Positions 43,001 to 54,400 of a DNA stretch of 64,000 bases are shown here, in pieces. The stretch is taken from contig JAPYMA010000751.1 of assembly GCA_035041965.1 (NCBI GenBank), positions 29,989-93,988 of the forward strand, given 5' to 3'. This DNA comes from Anisakis pegreffii (Eukaryota; Nematoda; Chromadorea; Rhabditida; Anisakidae). Numbering within the stretch: the stretch's first letter is position 1; every line of letters starts with the position of its first letter. The position numbers were made by a program, and so were the translations under genes. Under the pieces are notes generated by a model. The model was not told where the DNA came from. It did no database searches and worked only from the letters and a program-made list of their open reading frames with translations.

Positions 43001-44899
43001 TATACAGCCACGAGTACAAATGCGGTGGCTGCAGGTGACTGCGATAATTCGGGCGGTGCTGATTATACTTGTGATAATTACAGATGTATGTTCGTTCTAT
43101 TGTTATTATTATCAGTGATGTTGCTTGCCTCTATTTTCGGTGAGAATTTATTTGTTCGATGCGTTCAGAAGAGATAAAATTTTAAGATAACTTTCAACGA
43201 GTTCCTGATGATGCCTATCCGTTACGTGTTGTGAATGAATGGAAGAGGAATGCCACGAACGGTCAACATAAGCATTTGGTATTGCAAGAGAATGATACTG
43301 GTGATATCCTTGTGAGTTCACTCGATTTTCATTGTTCAATTTCGTTTGGCTGTTCATTTTTAGCACTGAGAACGTCTATCGTCTAATTTACTAGGCATTA
43401 AAATATAATGTTGTGATTGATGTTGGCTGCTGACACGTTCGCCACAAAACAACGGTGACGAGTTGCCAACGGTGGTCAGAGAACACGTCATATGCAAAGC
43501 ACTATAGAGAGACGTCATATAATAAAGAGATAGATGATCGGTTTGGCGTAGTCGCCGTAAACCGATATCGCAACGTCATGTTTCAGTTGGATGTGTTGTT
43601 GTTCATATTGAATGTAAATTTAAAATGAGGGGACCGAGTTACTTGTCGAGGTTGATTCATGAAAATGGCGTGAATATAACTGTAAATATGACTTTACTGG
43701 TGGTGATGGCGAGAGGATATGTTCTGTATTGTATTTGTTTAGTGGGATATGTTCGAAGTACCAGAATTGGAGAATTTTTTGAAGATATTGGATGATGAAG
43801 AACGACAGTATTCGTTTCGAATACGCCAAAAATATGACACATACAGGTGGCTTTTCGTTGACTTTTGGCTTTTCGTTGAAATTTTTTTGTGAGCATTATT
43901 CACGTGTTTTTGATTGTTTGGTTTATCGTTTAGGTGCTTTATTGATTAGTGAACTATAGTTGATGTGTATGTAATTGATTATTGCTGCGTGCATAGGGTT
44001 GTTTGTATAGTTTTAATAAAATAGCGACAGATTACCTGTATAGGATTGTTGGCACTTTTTTACTTTGGGAGGGGGGTCGCACGCAAGTACGCCCGCGCAT
44101 GCCACGCCTACTGCGCATGGCCTCAGCCCAAGCGTAGTCTCAGCCTAAGCCTAAGCCTGAGCTCGCTTGCTAGCCTCTGCTGTAGCATCGAGCGATCTGA
44201 GGCTACGCTTAGATGAGGCTAAGGTCACCTTAGGCTGAGGCCATGCGCAGTAGGCGTGGCATGCGCGGGCGTGCTTGCGTGCGACCCTCCCCAAAGTAAA
44301 AAAGTGCCAGATTGTTTTTGAAATTGTTGTTGATTATATTGTTAATTAGATGTTAATTACAGGTTTTATTTGGTTGAGACTCTTCGGAAACGAGGTCATT
44401 TCGACGAGAATGAGGACTGTTCAACTGGTGAACATGGAATCACGATGACGACGCATCATTCAATCGACAATGTCAAGAATAATCCATCATTTGGTAATAA
44501 CGATAATCCTTTTAAAGAAACAAGCTTAATTGATATGAGTGAATCTCATCAACAACAACAGCAGCTGCTGCCAGATGATCACCGTGAAGTGGCAAATATT
44601 ATTGTTCCATCTGCGCCACTAATCTACGATGATTCGACATTGTATAGTAATACTAATGATAATAATAATAATAATAATAATAATAGTGAAAACAGTATCG
44701 CAGGTGGACGTGAAGTTAGTTAGTTTTGACTGTATTTGTTTATATATTTGTTTATTCATTTATTTATTTGTATAATTAATGGTTTCAGAGGGACGAGAGA
44801 AGTGCAGTTGTTAATTGGGTAGGAACGCATAATAAAGATAATAATTGTGAAATGAAATCAAATAAAATACAACGAAAATATGACTCATTTCATTTGTAA
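40076..44899 (+). CDS. RASSF-family protein: C1, RA and SARAH domains
   Basis: Ras-association scaffold, homologous to RASSF1/5, which couple Ras-like GTPases to Hippo (MST) kinases through SARAH dimerisation. Exons: 40076-40282, 40372-40663, probably one more near 40870-41060, 41103-41735, 41826-41911, 41987-42246, 42325-42490, 42638-42718, 42888 or 42906-43085, 43187-43311, 43743-43846, 44363-44714, 44789-44899. The C1 finger fits HX12CX2CX13CX2CX4HX2CX7C exactly (GHNFQ...CDKC...CDSCNYTCHARC). The RA domain follows (TTFFLPRNTVKTVNIS, LLRKFRVADNPRKFALYEY, LVLQENDTGDIL), then the SARAH helix WDMFEVPELENFLKILDDEE...YLVETLRKRG. The N-terminal half is Ser/Thr/Pro-rich and its start lies further left. 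The junction after 42718 is weak (donor GTCGAA). If the last intron is unused, the stop is at 44723 instead of 44899. Confidence 0.88.
43536..43565. other. Compact hairpin in RASSF intron
   Basis: ATCGGTTT, GGCG, TAGT loop, CGCC, GT, AAACCGAT: a 12-bp stem with a small bulge inside intron 43312-43742. It sits in a patch (about 43430-43600) whose base composition is more balanced than its surroundings and that repeats ACGTCAT three times. Confidence 0.5.
44051..44308. mobile_element. MITE copy 2 (258 bp) with long inverted repeats and 8-bp TSD
   Basis: Same family as 29461-29712, about 90% alike by eye. Ends GGCACTTTTTTACTTTGGGA and its inverse; flanks GGATTGTT (44043-44050) and AGATTGTT (44309-44316) match at 7 of 8. 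The centre carries GCCTAAGCCTAAGCC, two and a half TTAGGC units read on the other strand. Lies in RASSF intron 43847-44362. Confidence 0.87.
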
Positions 44900-47800
44900 T
44901 TGACGATTGAGATTTGAAATTGTTGAGCATTTTATGACGACGACTGTTGTGGATTAATATTGAGTTTATTGTTTTTCGTTTAATGATTACTTGCGGTAAT
45001 GATGTTATTACGGATACGAATCGCTTGAAGTGTTCTGTATATTAGGTTGGTGCGATTAGTTTTGAATAATATTTATTCATTTGTTTATTTATTATCATTA
45101 TATTTAATGTTTTACTTACTAAGTTGATCAATTTTAAGTTTTATTAAAATCACATATTGCATAATATCCCCAACCTGCTACTGCATATTACGCTTTGAAT
45201 TTTTTAATCTGATCATGTCTTATCCTATCAATTTCATTTTTCCCGATACTGTGATAATAACATTTTAAAAAATGATTTATTAAATTCAATGGTTATATTA
45301 ATAATAACAGTGATTATAATCAAGCTGAATAAGTGCATAATATTTATTATTATTTTTATTGTCAAATGTATATATAATAGTGTAATGACGATGTGATATA
45401 ATGATAACATTGTATTATTATTATGTTATAATAGTAATGTTGATGTTATTGTATGTCAAGTTGAGTTGAGTTGATTTAATGCCGCCTGTTGTGTATTTAT
45501 TATCGCGCATTCATAATACCTATTGCGGTTCAGGCTGAGGTTAGCCTGCAAAGCTGTAGCTTTGCCCAGAATAATAGTTGTTGCAGTGAATGAGTTTGAG
45601 ATGATTTGATGGCATGGTGGAGATGATTTGCATCTGGTTATGGTATAATCAACGTGAGCGATGTTGAGATGAGGTATATGATTGATTTTATGTATAAGTT
45701 ATGATTGATTGTTATTGTTCATGTTATTATGATCGTATGTTGATATTATATAAGCGTTAGCGTCGTCGTATCAATGATGAATGAAGTACGAATAAAGTTG
45801 TGGTGATCATCAGACAAATTAACTGATTAACTGACTCTACTTGTCAGTTAGTTTTTATGATCACCGTTGCCATTGTACTGCAGCTAACAACATTAAGCAC
45901 AAGCAAGCGAAGACGATGTGATGTCCAGAGCAAGAGTGGTGACGTAATGCTTGAATGATATTTCAGTTTAGTAGCAAATTGACGTCGTCTGTCAGTCATT
46001 TTGGGTAGATTCGGGTGATGACTGTTTGAGCTGGCTGCATAGTTGATGGTACGGCCAACAACGACACACAACGGTCTGCAACAACTTTAGTTGCAAATTG
46101 TAAGTATGTAAGTTATAATTGATGATGAAGTGCAATTGATTTATGTGCTGTATCTTATTCAGTCTCTCTGATGTCTTTCAGAAGTCTGTCTTCTTTGATT
46201 GGCATCTTAAGATTGCGCATTTGAGAATGATACGAGGAGATTTTGAAGAAATTTTATTTGAACTTGTCTTGCAACAAACGGCACCAACCACAAGTACTGT
46301 TTATGATTCAAAAAACAATGGAATTAGAAGAATATTGATAAAGATGAGTAAATGATCAATAAATGAAGCAGTAGTTGAGAGAATGTTTGGCGTGATTGAT
46401 TTTACTATCAACAGGAGGAGAATAGTTTTGGATATTGGTAATGCAGGCAGGCAGGCAGGCAAGCGATATGATGGATGGTAAGAGGTGGTGTGATACTGAT
46501 GGATGGTGGGTGGTTTGAAATAGAAGGAAGGGTGCATGTAAAGAATTTAGAAAAGTATATGAATTGTTCACGAATCATTACCTTTTATAAGTGGTGTGTG
46601 CTAGTGGTCATAGATAATAGTAGTAGTGTTATGATAATTCATTGTGATGCCATTGTTGTGTGTTGTTGATGTTGGTGGTGAACGAGTGAGAATTTGGGTG
46701 GTGAAATTGATTTGGTTGGGTGGAATTTGAGTGGGTTTGGTTTGATTGAATTAATTAATTGCCTTGCCTTCGATACTGATAATTCGAAATTGGAGTGGTC
46801 ATTTTGTGGTGGTGATTATGATGTGTAACTGATGTTGAGCATTTAAAGTGAGTTGTTTGATTTTATTGAGTAACGAACGCAATTTTTGGATGTCAGTGAA
46901 TATTATTTATTCATAAAAGAAATGTGACAGACAGCAGAAGTATCATAATTAAACGATAATGTCGTCGTGTTGTATAGGTATATGGAAGATGTCGATGAGG
47001 ATTTCTCTCTATGAGAATTTAATTCATTTATTGAAATACTCTGATCTGATCTGATGAAGATTGAGTAAATTCAAAGGATTAGTTGCATTTTTGCTTGTGT
47101 ATGATCAGGTTATAGATCATCGAATGGAATGATTAATCGAGTCTTTAAATGAATGCTTTAAAAATAGTAAGTTTAAGAGTAGTGAGCGGGCGCATTTGTT
47201 AAGTTTAAATGAATGAATACTGATCGTGAGCGAGAACGTCGTTGCATAATATTATGCAAGAGTAATGTGAGGAGCAGCTTACGATGATTAGGCTATTTTA
47301 TTTTATTTGTAGTATTCGAACTAGGCATAAACTTTTTAAATGAGTAGTATTAAGTATATAGTAGTTAACTGAGAAGATTTATTGATTTGCTGCTTGAACA
47401 TTGAATTTTGAGAGTTTGAGTGAATTCCGGTGCTGCTGGCTAATTATTATTGTACCGCGCACACATTGCTCGGAGAATTGATTAAGCAAAGGTTCGACTA
47501 GGACTAGATTGATTGCTCTTCATAAATATCTTGATATTTCTAAAACAATTCTATTCTTTCTCATCATCACACATAATATAACTTACTCGGTTAGGATTGG
47601 GTAAAGGAAATGAAGTGTTTTGTTAGCTAAGCTATATGATATGCCTATCTAGCTACGGCTACGTAGCATTTGCCATCGGTTTGTTTTAATAGTTGAATGA
47701 ATGCATATTACTTGTTACCTTATTTTGTGCGTATCCTCGTGGCTAGTTTGTTCAGTGGTTTTAACTGAAGTGAGCGTTTTTCAGTAGAAATAAGTTTGTT

Positions 47801-50800
47801 GGAAGACTAGTTTTTTGTCATGTGTATAGGTAATAATTTATTTATAAACAGTTTTGGACTGAGTATCGCAAGCAGCAGTTAGTTATTTTATAGGAGTTTA
47901 AGTAGTATATCCAATAAGATCTTATAGGATAAACAGGCAATAAATAATAACTGTTTGGTAGTAGATTGATTAAATGAGGATTGTTGTGGCAGGAGAGCAC
48001 ATGGCAAAGATGCATGAAAGAAGCAAGCATTCAATTGATTGAGCGACCTTGCAACCTTTTGAGTTTTTTGTTTGATTTGATGTTGGTTGGATAAGTGGAA
48101 ATGGAAATCGTAGTTGATTTATGAGTTATGAGTAAGGAAGCAGGTGGATTGATAAGTGACTATATATGGACTTGTGAGTAGATATATGAGATAGGAGTGC
48201 TCAGAGTTGATCTTGTTCTAGAGTTTCGCCGCCGCTTGAATGGCCGCTTTCCACTTGGCCATGTCATGTTTTATTACTTGCACAAATTACCATTTTACTG
48301 CTGTCATAGTCTCTGAACTACCGCGCATGTGTTGATCCATGCATGCATCCACTTTTGCATTCAACGTCTGATCATGTGTAGATTCGTTTGTTTATGCAGC
48401 ATATGCAACCACAGGTAATTGCGATTTGTGTAGGTGTATAATATAAAATGTTGTTTTATGGTTTAGTTTACGGCGGTTTACAGCTTAATGTCGGTTTTGA
48501 CATTAATGTTATCTTAGTTGTTGTAGTAATGACGATAAAATAAGAAGTATAGCACAGAAGTCATTGATGGTGAGATATAATGCCAGATTTGATTACTTGT
48601 TGTTGACTGATTTAGCAGAGAGTTGGTTGGAGTGCGAAAGGTGGTTAATGTTTGACCTTTAGCGGGTTTTACTGCTTCTGCCATGATTGTAAGTGCTCGA
48701 ATTGAGTGAAAATTGATCATTTACAGACGCTTGGATAAATAAATGGATGATGCTTGCTTGGATCGAAAAAGGCAACGAAGATTAGTGTGTGAATGGATTG
48801 TTGATGGATTAGTTGACTACGTGACGGCTGATTTGAATAGATGTGTATTGTTATCAAAGAGTATCGACGACGATCGTGAAATCGCGAATTTAAAGAAATT
48901 CAACTGATAATAACAAACGAAGTTAAGATTAAGGTTACTACTGTTTTTGCTTGAGTACACTTCGTTGGTGGTGTTCATTCGACTGTCTCGTTGAGTTTTT
49001 TTTTTGTAAATTCGGACGGACGGACGGACGGACATATTTACATGCATGCTCTAATTAGGTTTGTAGAAAAATTAGAGCACAAGTTGTTCTATTAGCTTAT
49101 TGTTAGCCATTAGTGTGTGAAGAGTGAAGGCGGCTTATATCTTTCAAGTGCAATTTGCTTGAAGCATTTGATGAGTAGTGATCACTGGCGATTTGTTCAT
49201 GAATTATTATTTTTTACATCGTATTTTGTACGACGGAATGCTCTGATTGAGTGGTATTTTTGTTTGATTCAACTTACGAATGAATACAAATACTGCATTA
49301 CGGGTAGATAATGAATGGTATGCAAGTGAAGAAGTCGGTCTTTTGATATTATATTTGTTGTGTTTGTTTTAGTAATGGTAAAGGTGATATTTGTTTAATA
49401 TTGTTGTAGAGTATTTATTTGATTTTGATGGGGTTAGAGGTTAATGAAAGGCGGGAATGAAATGAAACGAAGAGAGAGGATATGAACAGTGGATAGGATA
49501 GATAGATAGGTAGATAGATAGATAGATAGACAGATGGATAGATATTGTAAGTGGATGAGCACATCAACTGAGTCAAATCCAGCCAGTTCGGTCTTGTCTT
49601 GCATTGACCAATTCAGTTTCGTTTACATGAGGATTTACTTAATCGAAAGAATTTAAATTCTTATGAAGGTGGAGAAGAGAAATGCGTAGCAATAAACTTA
49701 CTGCGTTATTTTTGACTGGCTATAAGACAACAAGACGACAGTTGATTTATCTCTTGAACAGGTGTTATAATTAATGAGCAAGATGACACCAACTCGGTTG
49801 TTTTGTCATACGATTGAAATGTATGTTTTTATTTTTTGTTTGCTGGACACAAGCAGTAGATGAGCCGTTATTTATTGTGCTATTATTTTGATGTGATCAT
49901 GTTGCATCGTATAGCATGACCATTCATTCCATCATCTACCATATGGCAAAAGATTATAGGTAGAAGCAAACAGGCCATTGCTAGTAGCTGTTTATAGATG
50001 GTAGTAGTTGAATTAGCAAATTGATTGATTGATTGACGACGCATGTATGGATTAATGATAGATCAACTGGCCGAACTGATCTTTTACTTATCAGTTTAAT
50101 CACTTGATCAGTTTAGCGTCATTATTATTGTTATTACGAGTGAAATCACTTTTGATCTTATTGATCTATTATCAGAACTGATTCAGAACTGTTTGTACAG
50201 TTATGATCTATGTCTCTATGTGTTTATCAGAACAGATATTGTATTCTATGTTTGTCTGCTATGATCACTGCACAGTGAATTTGTTGTTGTCAGTCAGTTG
50301 GTGGGTGGTACCAAGTCATTTGGCGCGCGCTGATTGGTTGATAATTATGATTGAGTGTTAGGTGATGAGACTGCTGTGGTTTCAGTGTAGTTTTGAGGTC
50401 AGAGTTGAATGGTTGGTTTGTATTTGAGGAGCGCTGATATGGTGTGATGGCTGTTTGTGTTTTTTGGTGTGGTGCTGCAAATTGTTTAGCGATACGACGA
50501 AGGGTGTTTTTATAATGCAATTGTATTGCTAGGTGTTGTGATCGTCGTGCGGTTGATTGGCCATAAATTTATTGTGTGTACTTGAAGCGGACTTATGGAC
50601 TTATAATCGAACGACGAGTTTATTGAAATCAGTTATTGGCAGTGGTCAGCCTGTTATCGTGATCGTGATCGTGAGCGATCGATCTCAAATCGACTCGACT
50701 TTTATTATTTGGTGGTTTGTTATTTGGTGTTCATAACTCGATGCACTGTTGGCCAAATGGAGTTGGTACGAGACAAATGGAATAATTCGAACGAACGACA

Positions 50801-51023
50801 TTTATTTATATGTTATTATTATTGTTGACGACGAATTTGCTCGGATCTCTCATGGATGATATATTCAGTGTGAGTGCTTGCTTTGGTTATTTTTTGAAAT
50901 TTTGATTGCATAGATTGTTGTTGAACAATAATAATGATAATAATGAGAGTTTAGTAATGATAACAATAATGTGGTGGTTAGCTTGAGTGAGCTTGAATAA
51001 GCTTGCTTGGTTGTCATCGTTGT
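44900..51023. other. 6-kb intergenic region
   Basis: C-poor DNA with no convincing exon on either strand. Notable items: TTAGGTTGGTGC at about 45053, a hairpin GCAAAGCTGTAGCTTTGC at about 45555, AGGC array at 46441-46462, CGGA array at 49013-49034 and GATA array at 49498-49545. Confidence 0.55.
49498..49545. repeat. GATA/GACA microsatellite
   Basis: Nearly pure GATA array with single GGTA and GACA units. Confidence 0.9.
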
Positions 51024-51429
51024 ATGTACGCATGCAATATGACTGCTGCTGCATTCAAATGGAACACTGATGTGGCGGTATCAAGACGACGACGGCTTCA
51101 TGTGGCTGCTGTTTCATCACCAACTTTGTGTTGCTTGACGCTACCGTCGTGTTGCTCACTAGAGCAGTGTTCATCTAGTAGCGCTTCGTCGGAATCGGAA
51201 TGCTCGTCGATCTGCTCATCGTTGTGCACTGGCTTAGGCTGTTGTTGTGGCATTAGCAGCAACAGCAACAAGAGATTATTCGGCGGCGACGGCAGTGCTT
51301 TATCCGATCGGGATCGGGCTGCTTTCAAGAACAACTGGCAAGCCAGTGCTCATAACCAGCATGGTTGTGCCAGAGTGTGCTGCTGTTTGGATCAGCCAAA
51401 AACACCAGCAGCACCGTTATTGCAGCTGG
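51024..51429 (+). CDS. Unidentified exon, Cys/Ser-rich
   Basis: Open from 51003, first ATG 51024 (second 51039), ending at the strong donor CTGG|GTGAGTG. Encodes about 135 residues rich in Cys and Ser (SSSSASSESECSSICSS; CCCGISSNSNKRLFGGDG; ALSDRDRAAFKNNWQAS). Base use is C-rich against a C-poor background, the clearest coding sign. No family recognised. LSDRDRAAFKNNW resembles the first helix of some nematode globins, but the next globin motifs are not found. Probably a first exon leading across a long intron to 59 kb or beyond; that link is inference. Confidence 0.5.
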
Positions 51430-54400
51430 GTGAGTGAATTTAATTTGTTCATTCGAAATTGAGTAGTTCGTGTTCATTCATTCATTTGATTTGTTCTTAC
51501 GGGTTTGTTTCCTCTTGTCTCTTGCCTTGCCTTGCCTTGCTTTGCCTTTGCCAGTGTCTTCTCTTCATTTCATTTCATATCTCTTGTCTTACTCTACAGC
51601 ACATTGCAGCAGTACATCATATTATGACTGATTACGATTGTTGTTCTAGCGTGATATCGTGATATTATGGTATAATTTACCTGAGAAAATTTCAAAGTTT
51701 CTATAAGCGATTCATTCATAATGGCTGTCAGCACTGAATATCCAAATATCTATCATTCATTTTTAAACGATTTCCGTAGAGTCAGCAGCAGTCATTTCAT
51801 TTCTAAGAAAAGAATAAACTGGATTATGAATATGAAAGAACTAGCGTAGCGCACAGTTGTATAAGATGAAATAAATATTTTGCTATTATAGTTTAAAGGA
51901 TAGTACTAACAATAAGACTAGTACGAGTAATAATAGTATTGCTATTAATGCATGCTATTCAATATTTTACTATACAGTAATAAAGCATGGATGGATAGGT
52001 GTGATTGTTAAATTGCTGTTACATTCTAATACTATAGGAATAGTGAAAGAATAGTAATGGAAAATATGCATTCGCTTGTCATTACTGCTATTGTAGTATT
52101 ATTATTAGTATGAGTATTATTACTAGTATTAGAATTGTTATTATTAAGATTGTTAATGTGATTAGGATAATATTAACATTAGAATTGTTAAGATAGGATT
52201 ATATATTTTAATGGCTGCTCGTTGTATTCAGATGAAAGTATCAGGTAGAAATACATCGTATGCTTTATAAATAAGATGATACATTAAAGATATGTGCTGT
52301 AAATGGTATGTATTAATTTATTTATAATAGAATTCAAGTCAAGCAGCGTATTGTATATTTAGGAGTTTATATGGTATGAATAGGCATAATGATACTGGTA
52401 ATGAGGAGCATATGAAGAGGGAGAGGAGATATAAGAGGGCAATGAAGGTGTTATTAGAGGTATGGTAAGTGGGTAAGGAGGTAGGTGTTAATTAAATGTG
52501 AGAGGAAAGCGAATGGAGATGGGATAACGAATGCAAGGATGATGAGTGCATGAAATCGGGGATAAATTGGGATTTATGATAACCGAACGGCGAGGCGCAA
52601 ACTTGAATAATGGATTTCGAGGGGATTTCTGAATCGGATTTGGGATTTTTAATTTAAGTGTTCTGATGGACGTATGATGAAGTTATTAATTAATCAAGTT
52701 ATTAATGAAGTTATCAATCGGTTAGGTGGATTATAAAAAATTTGGATGATTGAAGAATAGCAAAGAATAGTTTGTTATTACTTGATATGTTATATTCATA
52801 TCATATCATATCAAGCAACGACACATCCATCATTTGCTGTATTGTTGCAATATTACTGATACGCATGCATGGGTTTTAAGTGACGCTTTAGTTAGGGCTG
52901 ACTGTTATTGTTAGTATGTTCTATAGATGAACTGACTGCGCTACAGAATAAGCAATAGTAGGACGACGACGAGCTGATTACTAGAGTTGGATTACTATTA
53001 GGATTGAGGTGATTTTTTATGCTGATCGAAGGAACATGACCGTTGATAATGGCATTGAACATGAATCAAATCGGATTGCTTGAAGATTGAATGCAAATGA
53101 AATAATAAGTTAAGGAGAAAACAATACTGAGCGAATGAATGAATTGTTTTTGTTGTGTTCGATGTTTGCTTTAATTACTTACGTGTGCATCAGATGGTGG
53201 TGGATGGCTTAGGCTTAAGTGAGATTTATTCATTTATTGGTGTGTATGTATTTAATTATTTGTTTGATTAGTGCTGGCTGGGGTTATTTACTTGTTTAGT
53301 GTTTGTTAGACGAGAGATTGAATCGTTGAATTGAATATTCATTTGGTTATTTGAATTGTACTGAATGAACGACGAGCAGCTTAGGTGGTCGCTCTCTGCC
53401 TTCGACTGTGACTGTCTTCCCTTCATCTATCTCTGTGTTCGTAGTCGTCGTGGTCATCGTCGTGGTCACTCCCGGGAATATTAAACTCTAATTATGCACC
53501 GAGTGAACCTTATTGAGCATTTAATTGCTGGAATGAAACAAAATTCAGTTTGAGGTCTTAACAGAGGAAATCACGTGGGATACTTGAAGAGTAATGAAAA
53601 GTATTGATGTGTATGTATAATAGATAAGATATTATGCGTGACGGTATGGGGTTTTAGTTAACAGATTCAGTGTGTAGTCCGCCGATTAGAGAAGGTTTTT
53701 GAAGAGTGAAGTTTTTTATGAATAATTTTACATGGTCTGATGTGGTGGTGGTGGTAGTTGTTTGTGTATAAGTATGTATGTATGTTTATGTGGTGTATAA
53801 GCAAGCATATAACAGAGGAATGAATATTAATTGAAAATAAAACTCACTTCAGTATGATAGGATTGAATAAAATTTAATGGCATATAGTGATAATGCAGTA
53901 GATTATAAATAGCATAATTTGACGACGTGAAAGGTTTACTTTGTAATGCGATATTGTGTTTGAATTGTTATAAATGCATAGCGAAGCGGCGAACATTTTG
54001 CATGTGCTGTGATGATTAGATGCGCTTAGATTGGATTGGATTGGATTTTAATCAGAAATCATTATTATTATTATTATATGATGGATGAACATTATTCTAT
54101 CATCTATTGCACTTAAGTGTATTGAATTGTTGGAAATTTGACGTGAAAGGTTGACTTTGATTTGAACTGATTTGATTTGATTTGATTTGATTTGTTCATG
54201 CTTTAGTAATTGTTGTTGTTGGTGTACAAGAGGAACTGGTTTTGTTTGCATACGACGACGAAATGAGGAATATTTTTTTGGTGTTACTGTTAGCATTGGT
54301 ACATAACGGAATGTTGCTGAGCTGAAGTTGGCGCGAGGGCCACCGAATAAATCACTGAAGAAATCATTCGGCGATGGAGTCTCATCGAAATCTGGAGTCG

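Noticed and set aside
45051..45180. TTAGGTTGGTGC resembling a mariner terminal repeat
   Set aside because: The candidate right end (CCCCAACCT near 45175) matches for only about 7 bases and there is no transposase remnant.
51098..51334. Minus-strand ORF with acidic DEQIDEHSDSDEALLDEH
   Set aside because: Shadow of the Ser/Cys-rich + exon, which has a strong donor and an ATG.
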